Shown: positions 46,597 through 55,774 of the stretch, piece by piece
How the letters are laid out: each line of letters begins with the position of its first letter
Position numbering within the stretch: position 1 is the first letter of the stretch
Source of the DNA: Tepidicella baoligensis
GTDB taxonomy: Bacteria > Pseudomonadota > Gammaproteobacteria > Burkholderiales > Burkholderiaceae_C
DNA length: 64,000 bases
Direction of reading: 5' to 3'
NCBI RefSeq assembly: GCF_013432195.1
Contig: NZ_JACCDB010000003.1
Location: 124,001 to 188,000, forward strand
The notes under the pieces: model-generated
What the model saw: only the letters and a program-made list of their open reading frames with translations
What the model was told of the DNA's origin: nothing
The model's database searches: none
Translations under genes and position numbers: made by a program

Positions 46597-48414
46597 TTGC
46601 AGTTCAACGACCACCACCCTGAGCAGCTTGCATCCATCCTGAGGTTGCACCGGAATGCGCCCGAGCGGCTGCTGCAAATCCTGCACGACGTGCAGGACCA
46701 CCTGGGCTGGCTCCCCCCCGCGGCCTTGACCGCCGTGGCCCAAGGGCTGGGCCTGCCTCGTGTGGCCGTGGAAAGCACGGCAGGCTTCTACAGCTTCCTG
46801 TACACCCAACCGGTCGGCGAGTATCGGGTGCTGTTCTCCGACAACATCACCGACCGCATGCTGGGCGCCCCCGCATTGATGCAACGTTTGTGTGAGCGCC
46901 TGTGGCTGGAGCCGGGCAAAGTGTCGCCGGACGGTCTGGCCAGCGTGGCCACCACCTCCTGCACCGGCCTGTGCGACCAGGGGCCTGCGCTGCTGGTCAA
47001 CGGCCGTGCCATACCGCGCCTGACCAACGAACGCATCGACGCGATGGCGGGACTGATCCAACGGCGCGTGCCGGTGGCTGATTGGCCCGATGACTGGTTC
47101 GCGATCGAAGACCACATACACCGGCGCGATGCACTGCTCAGCCACGTGTGGCAAGCGGGTGAGGTGTTGCATGCTGCCCGCGAGCGGGGGGCGCAGGGCG
47201 TGCTGAAGGAAGTGGAGCGCTCCGGCCTGCGCGGGCGTGGGGGCGCGGGGTTTCCCACTGGGTTCAAGTGGCGTGCCTGCGCCGAAGCCCCGGGGGATCG
47301 GCGCGTCATCGTCTGCAATGCCGACGAGGGCGAGCCCGGCACCTTCAAGGACCGCGTGCTGCTGACCACCGCGTTCGATCTGGTGGTGGACGGCATGTGT
47401 GTGGCGGCGCTGGCCGTGGGGGCGAGCCTGGGCTTCATCTACTTGCGTGCCGAATACCGCTTCCTGTTGCCGCGCCTGCGGTCCCGGTTGGCCGAACGGC
47501 GCGTGCAGGGCCTGCTGGGGCCGGGCTGCCTCGGGTCGGGGCAGGACTTCGACATCGACATCCACCTGGGTGCCGGCGCCTACATCTGTGGCGAGGAATC
47601 GGCGCTGATCGAATCGCTGGAGGGCAAGCCGGGCAAGCCGCGCATACGCCCGCCATTCCCGGTCACCCACGGTTACCTGGGCCTGCCCACCGCCGTGAAC
47701 AACGTGGAAACGCTGGCCACGGCCGCGCTGGTGGCCCTGCACGGGGGCGACTGGCTGCGCGCCATCGGCACATCGGCATCCAGCGGCACCAAGGTGCTGT
47801 CGATTTCGGGCGACGTGGCCCGCCCTGGCATCTACGAGTTCCCTTTCGGTACCCCGCTGATCGAGGTGCTTGATGCGGCCGGTGCCACCGACGTCCAGGC
47901 CGTGACCACCGCCGGGGCCGCCGGACCCTGCCTGAGTGCCAGCGAACTGGACCGCCGCATCGCCTTTGAAGACGTGGCCACCGGCGGCTCGATCATGGTG
48001 TTCAACCGCTCGCGCGACCTGTTCGAGCTGGCGCACAACGTGGCGCATTTCTTTGCCCACGAAAGCTGTGGCTTCTGCACCCCCTGCCGGGTGGGCACGG
48101 CGGTCAACGCGCGTTTGCTCGACAAGCTGGCCGCCCATCGCGGCTCGCCCTACGACCTGGACGAAATGGACCGCATGCACCGCCTCATGCAGGGTGCCAG
48201 CCATTGCGGCCTGGGCAACACCGCCACGCTGGCCCTGCAGGACCTGGTGCACAAATTCCGCCCCGCTTTCGAGCGCCGCCTGGCCTCCACGGCCTATGAA
48301 CCCGCCTTCGACCTCGACGCGGCCCTCAGCGAAGCCCGCCGCATGACCGGGCGCGACGACGCCCACGCCCACCTGGGCAGCAACCGCAGCGCGGGCCTGG
48401 GGCAGACGCCATGA
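46597..48414 (+). CDS. hoxF: NAD-reducing hydrogenase diaphorase subunit HoxF (NuoE-NuoF fusion)
   Basis: A 605-residue fusion of NuoE-like (residues ~1-150) and NuoF-like parts, as in the soluble hydrogenase of Cupriavidus. NuoF part: FMN/NADH loop GRGGAGFPTGFKW (about 213-225), CNADEGEPGTFKDR, and the 4Fe-4S cysteines C491, C494, C497 and C537. In the NuoE part only SCTGLC is visible; the other Cys pair is replaced (SDNITDRML). Translation starts at TTG with GGAGG 7 bases upstream. It reduces NAD+ with electrons from HoxYH via HoxU. Confidence 0.95.
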   Translation: MQFNDHHPEQLASILRLHRNAPERLLQILHDVQDHLGWLPPAALTAVAQGLGLPRVAVESTAGFYSFLYTQPVGEYRVLFSDNITDRMLGAPALMQRLCERLWLEPGKVSPDGLASVATTSCTGLCDQGPALLVNGRAIPRLTNERIDAMAGLIQRRVPVADWPDDWFAIEDHIHRRDALLSHVWQAGEVLHAARERGAQGVLKEVERSGLRGRGGAGFPTGFKWRACAEAPGDRRVIVCNADEGEPGTFKDRVLLTTAFDLVVDGMCVAALAVGASLGFIYLRAEYRFLLPRLRSRLAERRVQGLLGPGCLGSGQDFDIDIHLGAGAYICGEESALIESLEGKPGKPRIRPPFPVTHGYLGLPTAVNNVETLATAALVALHGGDWLRAIGTSASSGTKVLSISGDVARPGIYEFPFGTPLIEVLDAAGATDVQAVTTAGAAGPCLSASELDRRIAFEDVATGGSIMVFNRSRDLFELAHNVAHFFAHESCGFCTPCRVGTAVNARLLDKLAAHRGSPYDLDEMDRMHRLMQGASHCGLGNTATLALQDLVHKFRPAFERRLASTAYEPAFDLDAALSEARRMTGRDDAHAHLGSNRSAGLGQTP

Positions 48415-49151
48415 CCACGCCATCCCCACCCGCTTCACCACCCACTTTTCTGCTCGACGGCCAGCCCGTGCCCTTCACGCCCGGCCAAACGGTGATGCAG
48501 GCCGCCTACGCGGCCGGCCGCTACATCGCCCACCTCTGCTGGCACCCCGACTTTTCCGCCCACGGTTCGTGCAAGCTGTGCACCGTGCAGGCCAACGGCC
48601 GGCTGGCCACCGGGTGCACGCTGGCTGCGGCCGAGGGCATGGAGGTGCACACCCAGACCCCCGAACTGCAAGACAAACGCCGCACCCTGTTGCAACTGCT
48701 GTTCGTGGAGGGCAACCACTTCTGTCCCTCGTGCGAGAAAAGCGGCAACTGCCAGCTGCAGGCCACGGCCTACGAGGCCGGCATGCTCACCCCGCACTTC
48801 GACCACTTCTTTCCCGCCCGGCCGGTGGACGCCTCCCACCCCGAGGTGTTGCTGGACTTCAACCGCTGCATCCTGTGCGAGCTGTGCGTGCGCGCCAGCC
48901 GGGACGTGGACGGCAAGCACGTGTTCGCCCTCTCCGGCCGGGGCACGCAGTCACACCTCATCGTCAACAGCCCCACCGGCCGGCTGGCCGACACCGACTT
49001 CGCCGCCTCCGACCGCGCGGCCGACATCTGCCCCGTCGGCGTGATCCTGAAAAAGCGCGTGGGCTTTGCCGTGCCCATCGGCCAGCGCCGTTACGACGCC
49101 CAGCCCGCCAGCGCGGTGGACGTGGCCTCACCCGCGAGGGACAACGCATGA
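48411..49151 (+). CDS. hoxU: NAD-reducing hydrogenase subunit HoxU
   Basis: A 246-residue Fe-S protein homologous to the NuoG N-terminus. The 2Fe-2S site is seen in CWHPDFSAHGSCKLC plus TGC; a HFCPSCEKSGNC motif (4Fe-4S) and CILCELC with a following DICPVG complete the relay. It wires HoxYH to HoxF. It overlaps hoxF by 4 bases and hoxY by 4, so the hox genes are translated as a tightly coupled unit. Confidence 0.96.
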   Translation: MTTPSPPASPPTFLLDGQPVPFTPGQTVMQAAYAAGRYIAHLCWHPDFSAHGSCKLCTVQANGRLATGCTLAAAEGMEVHTQTPELQDKRRTLLQLLFVEGNHFCPSCEKSGNCQLQATAYEAGMLTPHFDHFFPARPVDASHPEVLLDFNRCILCELCVRASRDVDGKHVFALSGRGTQSHLIVNSPTGRLADTDFAASDRAADICPVGVILKKRVGFAVPIGQRRYDAQPASAVDVASPARDNA

Positions 49152-49711
49152 CCGAGCCCATGGCCACCCCGCCACGCAAGCTCAAGATCGCCACCGTCTC
49201 GCTGGCCGGCTGCTTCGGCTGCCACATGTCCTTTCTCGATATCGACGAACGCCTGCTGCCGCTGCTCGACCTCGTGGAATTCGACCGCTCCCCGCTCACC
49301 GACATCAAGCACTGCGGCCCCTGCGACATCGGCCTCATCGAGGGCGGCGTGTGCAACGCCGAGAACGTGCACGTGCTGCGCGAATTCCGCGCCCAGTGCC
49401 GGGTGCTGGTGGCGCTGGGGGCTTGCGCCGTCAACGGCGGTCTGCCGGCGCAGCGCAACCACCTGGCGGTGGGCGACGTGCTGCAGCAGGTCTACCTCAC
49501 CGGCCACGGACTGGCCGCGGGCAGCCAGATCCCCAACGACCCGGAACTGCCCCTGCCACTGAACCAGGTGCACCCGGTGCACGAGGTGGTGCGCATCGAC
49601 CACTTCCTGCCCGGTTGCCCGCCCTCGGGCGACGCCATCTGGGCCTTCCTGAACGATCTCATTGCCAGCCGTGAGCCCCGCCTGGGCCACGGCCTGCTGC
49701 ACTACGACTGA
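49148..49711 (+). CDS. hoxY: NiFe hydrogenase small subunit HoxY
   Basis: A 187-residue small subunit of the group 3d hydrogenase, holding the proximal 4Fe-4S cluster. Cysteines are in GCFGCHMS, CGPCDIGLIEGGVC, LGACAVNGG and LPGCPPSGD. It lacks a Tat signal, as expected for a cytoplasmic enzyme. The ATG at 49148 overlaps the hoxU stop; hoxH starts 9 bases after its own stop. Confidence 0.96.
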   Translation: MTEPMATPPRKLKIATVSLAGCFGCHMSFLDIDERLLPLLDLVEFDRSPLTDIKHCGPCDIGLIEGGVCNAENVHVLREFRAQCRVLVALGACAVNGGLPAQRNHLAVGDVLQQVYLTGHGLAAGSQIPNDPELPLPLNQVHPVHEVVRIDHFLPGCPPSGDAIWAFLNDLIASREPRLGHGLLHYD

Positions 49712-49720
49712 ATCGCTGCC

Positions 49721-51214
49721 ATGAACCCCGCTGCCGACCTCGAAACCGCCCAGGTGCCCCGCGAAGGCTTGCGCCGGGTCGCCATCGACCCCGTGTCGCG
49801 CGTCGAAGGCCACGGCAAAGTCACGCTGCTGCTGGACGAGCAGCACCGCGTGCACCAGGTGCGGCTGCACATCGTGGAGTTTCGCGGCTTCGAGCGCTTC
49901 ATCCAGGGCCGGCCCTACTGGGAGGTGCCGGTGATGGTGCAGCGGCTGTGCGGCATCTGCCCGGTGTCGCACCACCTGGCGGCCAGCAAGGCGTTGGATG
50001 CCGTGGTCGGCGTGCGCCAACTCACCCCCACCGCCGAAGCCATGCGCCGGCTCATGCACCATGGGCAGATCCTGCAGTCCCATGCGCTGCATTTCTTCCA
50101 CCTGTCCTCGCCCGACCTGCTGTTTGGCTTCGAGTCGGAGGTGGAGCGGCGCAACATCGTGGGCGTGGCGCAGGCCCATCCGGACATCGCCAAGCAAGGC
50201 ATTCTGCTGCGCAAGTACGGGCAGGAGGTGATCCGCCTCACCTCGGGCAAGCGCGTGCACGGCACTGCGTCGGTGCCCGGGGGCGTGAACCGCTCGCTCA
50301 CCGGCGCGCAGCGGCTGGAGCTGCAGCAGGGCATCGCACAGGTCATCGCCTGGAGCCGGCAGGCCGTGGCACTGGTGCAACAACTTCATGAACAGAACCC
50401 GGCGCTGTACGACGTGTTCGGCACCTTCCGCTCGCCCATCATGGGGCTGGTGGCGCCGGACGGCAGCCTCGACCTGTACGACGGCGCCCTGCGCGCCACC
50501 GACGCCGACGGCCAACGCCTGTTCGACCGGTTCGATGTGAATGGCTACGACCGCCTCCTGACCGAAGAGGTCAAGCCCTGGACCTACATGAAGTTTCCCT
50601 ACTTCACCGCCCTGGGGCCGGAGCAGGGCTGGTACAAGGTGGGGCCGCTGGCGCGCATCCAGAACGCCGACCGCCTGCCCACCCCGCTGGCCGAGCAGGC
50701 GCGCCAGCAGCTGCTGGCCTACGCCCGCGCGCGCGGCCACGCCGTGCTGCACGCCACCCTGGCCTACCACTGGGCGCGCATGATCGAGATGCTGCACGCG
50801 GCCGAAACCATCGAATGCCTGCTGCACGACGACGCGCTCGAAGGCACCGACCTCATGGCCCAGGGCGAGCGCCCGTCGGCTGGCGTTCGCGAAGGCGTGG
50901 GCGTCATCGAAGCCCCGCGCGGCACGCTCATCCACCACTATCAGGTGGGCGATGATGACCTCGTCACCATGGCCAACCTGATCGTCTCCACCACCCACAA
51001 CAACCAGGCCATGAACACGGCGGTGCGCGAGGTCGCGCGGCGCTACCTGGACGGGCGCGAACTCACCGAAGACCTGCTCAACCACATCGAAGTCGCCATC
51101 CGCGCCTACGACCCCTGCCTCTCGTGCGCCACCCATGCGCTGGGCCAGATGCCGCTGGAGGTGGTGCTGCTGGATGCCGATGGCACCGAGCTCGACCGCA
51201 AGGTGCGCCATTGA
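49721..51214 (+). CDS. hoxH: NiFe hydrogenase large subunit HoxH
   Basis: A 497-residue catalytic subunit. Nickel ligands: RLCGICPVSHH (C77, C80) and DPCLSCATH (C466, C469, H472). A 25-residue tail after H472 is the extension removed by the endopeptidase once the metal centre is in place. E29 in SRVEGHG is the proton-relay Glu. Short tail and neighbours make this a group 3d bidirectional, NAD-coupled hydrogenase. It depends on HypA-F, encoded in the divergent arm. Confidence 0.97.
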   Translation: MNPAADLETAQVPREGLRRVAIDPVSRVEGHGKVTLLLDEQHRVHQVRLHIVEFRGFERFIQGRPYWEVPVMVQRLCGICPVSHHLAASKALDAVVGVRQLTPTAEAMRRLMHHGQILQSHALHFFHLSSPDLLFGFESEVERRNIVGVAQAHPDIAKQGILLRKYGQEVIRLTSGKRVHGTASVPGGVNRSLTGAQRLELQQGIAQVIAWSRQAVALVQQLHEQNPALYDVFGTFRSPIMGLVAPDGSLDLYDGALRATDADGQRLFDRFDVNGYDRLLTEEVKPWTYMKFPYFTALGPEQGWYKVGPLARIQNADRLPTPLAEQARQQLLAYARARGHAVLHATLAYHWARMIEMLHAAETIECLLHDDALEGTDLMAQGERPSAGVREGVGVIEAPRGTLIHHYQVGDDDLVTMANLIVSTTHNNQAMNTAVREVARRYLDGRELTEDLLNHIEVAIRAYDPCLSCATHALGQMPLEVVLLDADGTELDRKVRH

Positions 51215-51216
51215 CC

Positions 51217-51750
51217 GTGGCTGAGCAAACGACCGCCCCCACCCTGGTGTTTGCCTGGGGCAACCCCAGCCGGGGCGACGACGCCTTGGGCCCCCGGTTT
51301 GCCGAGGCCGTGCAGAGCTGGCAACTGCCCGGTGTGGAGTGCCTGACCGACTTCCAACTCCAGGTCGAGCATGCGCTGGACTTGGTGGGACGCGAGCGCG
51401 TGCTGTTTGTGGACGCAACTGTGGACGCAACCATGGAAGTGTCGGGCGTCCCGTTCACCGTGACCCCCCTGCACCCCCGGCGGGACGCCAGCTTCACCAG
51501 CCATGCCCTGTCGCCGCAGGCGGTGTTACAGGCCTTTGCCGACACCCAGACACAACCGCCACCTCCTGCCTGGTTGTTGTCGCTGCCAGGCGCAGCCTGG
51601 GGGCTGGGGGAGCCGGTGTCGGCGACGGCCGAGCACGCCCTCCACGCTGCCCTGACCTGGGCCCGCCCTTGGCTGGCAGGGGAGGCCGCTCACCCCGGCA
51701 TGCCGGCTCACGGCGTGGTTGTGCCCGAAGGACCGCCTGCCGGACGCTGA
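51217..51750 (+). CDS. hoxW: Hydrogenase maturation endopeptidase HoxW
   Basis: A 177-residue protease specific for HoxH, cutting its C-terminal tail. Its N-terminus FAWGNPSRGDDALGPRFAEAV holds the nickel-sensing Asp, and LTDFQLQVEHALDL follows as in the HoxW/HyaD family; FVDAT and SHALSP come later. Start is uncertain: GTG at 51217 or TTG at 51211 overlapping the hoxH stop. Its 3' end overlaps the convergent ChaN-like gene by 43 bases. Confidence 0.88.
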   Translation: MAEQTTAPTLVFAWGNPSRGDDALGPRFAEAVQSWQLPGVECLTDFQLQVEHALDLVGRERVLFVDATVDATMEVSGVPFTVTPLHPRRDASFTSHALSPQAVLQAFADTQTQPPPPAWLLSLPGAAWGLGEPVSATAEHALHAALTWARPWLAGEAAHPGMPAHGVVVPEGPPAGR

Positions 51751-52646
51751 AAACGCTGCCGCAACGCGGCGCAGTGGTCTTGCGGCGGGGCCGCAGGCGT
51801 GGGCCAGACGGCATCGGGGGACAGCGGGGTCCCTTCAGGCGCCAGCGGTTCGGCGCCTGCCGTGCGCAGGTCGATCACCCGGACCTGTGCCGTGGGCAGT
51901 GCCGGATCGATCTGTGCCAGCTGCCAGGGCACACCGATGTCCTTGCGCGCGTGCTGCCGACCCGTCAAGAGCAGCACCACCCGGTCAGGCTGCAGCAGCG
52001 ATCGCACGGTGTGGGCCATGGCCTGGTCTCGGGCGATCTGGATGCGAGCCATGCCGGGCCACTGGCTTGCCGGCAACAACTCGCAATGGGCGGTGTGGAT
52101 CAGCGCCTGCAATGCTTGCCAGCCATCGGGTGGCAGGGTGCGGTCGAGCGTGGTGTCGGTCATGGCCGAACGCATGGCCCAGCGAGGCAGGTTGCCGCCG
52201 TGCACCGGCACACCGGACCGCACCGCCACCATCACCACCGGGCCATAGCGTTCCCAGGGCCAGTCGGCATCGGGCCAGGCCAGCGCTTGCTGCACGCGCT
52301 CGGGCGCACTGTCGGTGGGCAAGCCAGTGGTGCTGTGGCCGCGTGGGGCCATTTCCAGCACCAAGGCGTGCAACAGTTCCCGGCTGGCCAGGTGGTGCAC
52401 CACCTCGGCCTGCAGCGCCTGGTGGGCGTCGGCGTCATGCTGTTCACCGATGATCAGCACCTGCGCGGGCAGCAAGGCATCTACACGCTGAGCCACCTCG
52501 GACGGGCGGACTTCTGGCGTCATGCCCTGAGCCGCCCTGACAGGCGTCAGGCCAAACGTGGCCGTCAACACGACCACCAGCCCCAGCAGGCGCCATGACG
52601 CTGCCAGCCACGACCAGCTAAAGGCGCTAGGATAAGGGGTTGTCAT
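51708..52646 (-). CDS. ChaN-like periplasmic/lipoprotein-type protein
   Basis: A 312-residue protein with a signal peptide (LLGLVVVLTATFGLTPVRA) and the ChaN-type motif LIIGEQHDADAHQALQAEVV, then LVLEMAPRG, the family linked to haem binding and iron uptake. No lipobox Cys is evident at the predicted cleavage, so it may be soluble periplasmic. The gene is convergent with hoxW, overlapping by 43 bases, and divergent from dps; an iron theme with dps is possible but unproven. Confidence 0.82.
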   Translation of the reverse strand: MTTPYPSAFSWSWLAASWRLLGLVVVLTATFGLTPVRAAQGMTPEVRPSEVAQRVDALLPAQVLIIGEQHDADAHQALQAEVVHHLASRELLHALVLEMAPRGHSTTGLPTDSAPERVQQALAWPDADWPWERYGPVVMVAVRSGVPVHGGNLPRWAMRSAMTDTTLDRTLPPDGWQALQALIHTAHCELLPASQWPGMARIQIARDQAMAHTVRSLLQPDRVVLLLTGRQHARKDIGVPWQLAQIDPALPTAQVRVIDLRTAGAEPLAPEGTPLSPDAVWPTPAAPPQDHCAALRQRFQRPAGGPSGTTTP

Positions 52647-52675
52647 CCTTGTAAACCTTGTTTTGGAGTCATCCC

Positions 52676-53185
52676 ATGGCCAAGAAAGCCCCGCCCGCCC
52701 CCGTCAAGCCCCTCAAGATGGACATCGGTATCAACGACAAGGACCGCGCCGCCATCGCCCAGGGGCTGAGCCGGCTGTTGGCCGATACCTACACGCTGTA
52801 TCTGACCACGCACAACTTCCATTGGAACGTGACCGGGCCCATGTTCAACAGCCTGCACGACATGTTCATGGCCCAGTACACCGAGTTGTGGAATGCGGTG
52901 GACCCGATCGCCGAGCGCATCCGCGCCCTCGGTCATGTCGCTCCCGGGTCCTACGCCGAATACGGCAAGCTCAGCTCCCTGCCCGACGCCCCAGCGGTAC
53001 CGCCGAAGGCCATGGAGATGGTGCGTATCCTCGCCCAAGGCCATGAGGCGGTGGCCCGTACTGCCCGCAGCCTCTTTCCGCTGGTGGAAAAGGCCAGCGA
53101 TGAGCCCACCGCCGACATACTCGTGCAACGCCTGGCTGTGCACGAACAGACCGCCTGGATGCTGCGCAGCCTGCTGGAAGACTGA
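52676..53185 (+). CDS. dps: Dps-family ferritin-like DNA-protection protein
   Basis: A 169-residue Dps-type protein. HNFHWNVTGPMFNSLHDMFMAQY with AERIRALG supplies the inter-subunit ferroxidase ligands (His, Asp, Glu). A Lys/Pro/Ala-rich N-terminus (AKKAPPAPVKP) is the usual DNA-binding tail. Dps oxidises Fe(II) with peroxide, storing it and protecting DNA. GGAG lies before the ATG at 52676; the open frame starts at 52658. Confidence 0.92.
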   Translation: MAKKAPPAPVKPLKMDIGINDKDRAAIAQGLSRLLADTYTLYLTTHNFHWNVTGPMFNSLHDMFMAQYTELWNAVDPIAERIRALGHVAPGSYAEYGKLSSLPDAPAVPPKAMEMVRILAQGHEAVARTARSLFPLVEKASDEPTADILVQRLAVHEQTAWMLRSLLED

Positions 53186-53193
53186 GCCCCGCT

Positions 53194-53490
53194 TCAGTGC
53201 ACCACGACTGGCGTCTGAGCCAGCGTGGCATAGCGTTCCAGCGTGTCCTCCACCTCTTCTTGGGTGGGGGTGTCGCGCTGCCAAGCCTGGATCTGCTGCT
53301 GAAACAACTCGGCCCAGGAGCCGTCGAGATAGACCTCCTTGCCCGAGCGTTTGTCAACGATTTCGAACCCATGACGGGGCATCTGTGGGCCATTCGCGGA
53401 CTCGTTGGCTTGCACATCGCAAGCGTGGGCAGGCACATTCGCGAAGATATGCACCACCGCGAAGGATTCTGAGTCGTAGAGCATGTGCAT
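53194..53490 (-). CDS. DUF3567 family protein
   Basis: A 98-residue protein opening MHMLYDSESFAVVHIFAN and containing GFEIVDKRSGKEVYLDGSWAELFQQQIQAWQ, a family restricted mainly to betaproteobacteria (DUF3567). No function is known. It is convergent with dps and supports the Burkholderiales placement. Confidence 0.86.
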   Translation of the reverse strand: MHMLYDSESFAVVHIFANVPAHACDVQANESANGPQMPRHGFEIVDKRSGKEVYLDGSWAELFQQQIQAWQRDTPTQEEVEDTLERYATLAQTPVVVH

Positions 53491-53622
53491 GGTTCAAATG
53501 TCCTCGAAATGCGATAACCCTGCAAGCTTCATGCCGTGTCCCTGACACGTTTTTCGGCATGGCTGCCACGACCTGGATATGGAGGCCGACCGGCGGCACT
53601 TCAAGAGGCGATGAGCGGGGGC

Positions 53623-54372
53623 TCAAGGGAGGCGGCGCAGCCGTTGGTCCACCCGGTGGCCTTCATCGTCCTCCAGCACCAGGCGAGCGGGCAGATGGTG
53701 CACGGCAGGCGCGAGCCACAAGGTGATTTGGGTGTCTCCCGGGTCGGCGCGTTCGCGCTCCAGGCGCAATGCCGGCAGGCTGCCGGCGGGGGTGTCCACC
53801 GCTTCCTGGGCGGCGAGGCGGAAACGCCACGGTTCGGTACCGCCCTGGCCCAGCACCGGTACCACGGCGGTGGCGCTGCCCATCGCCTCCTGCGCCTGGG
53901 ACCTGGCCCACAGACCCAGCTGAAAAAACAGGCTCAGACGGTCCTGCGTGCCCGCGACCAGAGGCCCGTCATGCATCAACTGCCCATCGCGCAGATAGCG
54001 GAAACGCTGCTCGGCCCAAGCCAGCTCGTAGCGCCGTTCGCGGCGGGCCTGGTCGATGTAGCGCTCGGGGCGCAGGCCGTCGCGGCTGAGCCGGCCCTCG
54101 GAGCGCTGGGTACGGGTGCCCACCAGCGGCGCACGCATGTCCAGCGATGCTGTGTAGGCCGCCCCATTCGGTTCCCAGTGCAAGACGCTGGCGGCGCGGT
54201 AGGGCAGGCCGCGCGCACGGCCGCTGACCTCGTATTCCAGCGTCATGGCCGCTGGCCATGGCGGCGGCTCGACGGCACGGCCGGTGCCCCACATGCCCAC
54301 GGCAGCCGCACCCGTTGCGGTCATCCAGGCGCGGCGGGTCCAGCCAACGGTATCCTTGGTGTTTGACTCCAT
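53623..54372 (-). CDS. DUF3108 protein with Tat-like signal
   Basis: A 249-residue exported protein. Near the N-terminus is WTRRAWMTATGAAAVGMWG, which resembles a twin-arginine signal. The rest has the DUF3108 look: LEYEVSGRARGLPYRAASVL, RSEGRLSRDGLRPERYI, and ITLWLAPAVHHLPARLVLED. Role unknown, outer-membrane or lipid related by family guesswork only. I start at 54372 (MESNTKD); an upstream ATG at 54411 would overlap the divergent FAH gene. Confidence 0.8.
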   Translation of the reverse strand: MESNTKDTVGWTRRAWMTATGAAAVGMWGTGRAVEPPPWPAAMTLEYEVSGRARGLPYRAASVLHWEPNGAAYTASLDMRAPLVGTRTQRSEGRLSRDGLRPERYIDQARRERRYELAWAEQRFRYLRDGQLMHDGPLVAGTQDRLSLFFQLGLWARSQAQEAMGSATAVVPVLGQGGTEPWRFRLAAQEAVDTPAGSLPALRLERERADPGDTQITLWLAPAVHHLPARLVLEDDEGHRVDQRLRRLP

Positions 54373-54397
54373 GGGCCCAATCGTACACTTGTCGGCC

Positions 54398-55342
54398 ATG
54401 AAACTCGCCACTTACAAGGACGGCTCCCGCGACGGTCAGCTCGTGGTGGTCTCGCGCGACCTCGGCATGGCCCACTATGCCACGGGAATCGCCGGCACGT
54501 TGCAACAGGCGCTCGATGACTGGAATTTCATCGCGCCGCAGTTGCAGGACCTTGCGGTCACCCTGAACCACGGCAAGGCCCGGCACGCCTTTCCTTTCGA
54601 CCCCCGGATGTGCATGGCCCCGCTGCCCCGAGCCTATCAGTGGGTGACGGGTGCCGCTCACCCCCGCCCGGTGGAGGCGCAAGGCCCACTCCAGCGCCCG
54701 AGCGACGATCTGCGTGGCCCCTGTGACGATCTGATCCTGGCGCAGCCGGGTTCAGGCGTCGATGTCGGCGCCGGGATCGCGGTGATCACCGATGACGTGC
54801 CCCAGGGAGCCACGCCTGAGCGGGCGCTGGAAGGGGTGCGGCTGCTGATGCTCTACAACGACACGGCGCTGGCTGTGGCCCGACAGGGCGCATGCGGCGA
54901 GCGCATCCAGCCCGGGCCGACCGCCTTCGGCCCGGTGGCGGTGACCCCCGACGAACTTGGCGAGGCCTGGCAGCAGGGGCGCTTGCACCTGACCCTGCAG
55001 ATCACCTGCGCCGGACGCAAGCTCGGCATGTGCGATCTCGCCGACATGCGCGGCTCCTTCGGCACGTTGATCGCGGACCTGTGCCGCACGCGCCGGTTGC
55101 GTAGCGGCAGTATCGTGGGAGGTGGGATCGTCGGGAGCTCCCCGGTGGACGCGGACGGCCGCCCCGATTGGCCCAAGGGCCACGGCTGCATCGCCGACCG
55201 CCGGGCCGCCGAACAGCAACGCGATGGCCGGGCCGTGACGGCCTACCTGGCCCTGGGAGACGTGGTGCGGCTGGAGGTCAAGGGGCGCGACGGACAGTCG
55301 GTCTTCGGCGCCGTCGAGCAAACGGTGGCCGCGCCGGTCTGA
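54398..55342 (+). CDS. Fumarylacetoacetate-hydrolase family protein
   Basis: A 314-residue FAH-superfamily enzyme. MKLATYKDGSRDGQLVVVSRDL opens the protein, with an N-terminal domain ahead of the catalytic barrel. The segments GSGVDVGAGIAVITDDVP, MRGSFGTLIADLCRTRRLRSGSIVGGGIVG and GDVVRLEVKG align with the family's substrate-binding and metal-site regions, though the classic ExE metal motif is not clear to me. It likely acts on an acyl-pyruvate or fumarylpyruvate-type compound. Divergent from the DUF3108 gene. Confidence 0.82.
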   Translation: MKLATYKDGSRDGQLVVVSRDLGMAHYATGIAGTLQQALDDWNFIAPQLQDLAVTLNHGKARHAFPFDPRMCMAPLPRAYQWVTGAAHPRPVEAQGPLQRPSDDLRGPCDDLILAQPGSGVDVGAGIAVITDDVPQGATPERALEGVRLLMLYNDTALAVARQGACGERIQPGPTAFGPVAVTPDELGEAWQQGRLHLTLQITCAGRKLGMCDLADMRGSFGTLIADLCRTRRLRSGSIVGGGIVGSSPVDADGRPDWPKGHGCIADRRAAEQQRDGRAVTAYLALGDVVRLEVKGRDGQSVFGAVEQTVAAPV

Positions 55343-55355
55343 GCCTTGGTTTCCG

Positions 55356-55769
55356 TCAGCTGGCGTACACCGTGTCCAGCGAACGGAAGCCTTTGATCTC
55401 GATCGGGTTGCCGAAAGGGTCGCGGAAGAACATGGTCCACTGCTCCCCAGGTTGCCCCTGGAAGCGCACCTGCGGTGGGATCACGAAGCGCACGCCAGCG
55501 GCGGTGAGCCGATCGGCCATGGCCCGCCAGTCGTCGAGTGTGAGTATCAGCCCGAAATGCGGCATCGGCACCCGGTGATCGCCCACATGCCCGGTATCGG
55601 CGGTGGCCAGCGGCTGGCCCAGGTGCAGCGAAAGCTGGTGGCCGAAGAAGTCGAAATCCACCCAGGTGTCGGTGCTGCGGCCTTCGGTACAGCCCAGCAG
55701 CCCACCGTAGAAGCGGCGGGCTTCGTCGAGGTCGGTGACGTTGAAGGCGAAATGAAACAGGCTGCGCAT
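55356..55769 (-). CDS. VOC-family (glyoxalase-like) protein
   Basis: A 137-residue protein of the vicinal oxygen chelate fold. It has FHFAFNVTDLDEARRFYGGLLGC and, near the end, FFRDPFGNPIEIKGF, so the two-strand pairs and metal-coordinating Glu are visible. Enzymatic role (glyoxalase, dioxygenase or resistance) cannot be told. I start at 55769 (MRSLFHF). Downstream of, and same strand as, the DksA/TraR gene (5 bases apart). Confidence 0.83.
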   Translation of the reverse strand: MRSLFHFAFNVTDLDEARRFYGGLLGCTEGRSTDTWVDFDFFGHQLSLHLGQPLATADTGHVGDHRVPMPHFGLILTLDDWRAMADRLTAAGVRFVIPPQVRFQGQPGEQWTMFFRDPFGNPIEIKGFRSLDTVYAS

Positions 55770-55774
55770 GGCGG

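Noticed and set aside
49091-51430. A 779-codon minus-strand frame opposite hoxY and hoxH
   Set aside because: Shadow of two well-supported hydrogenase genes; no family signature.
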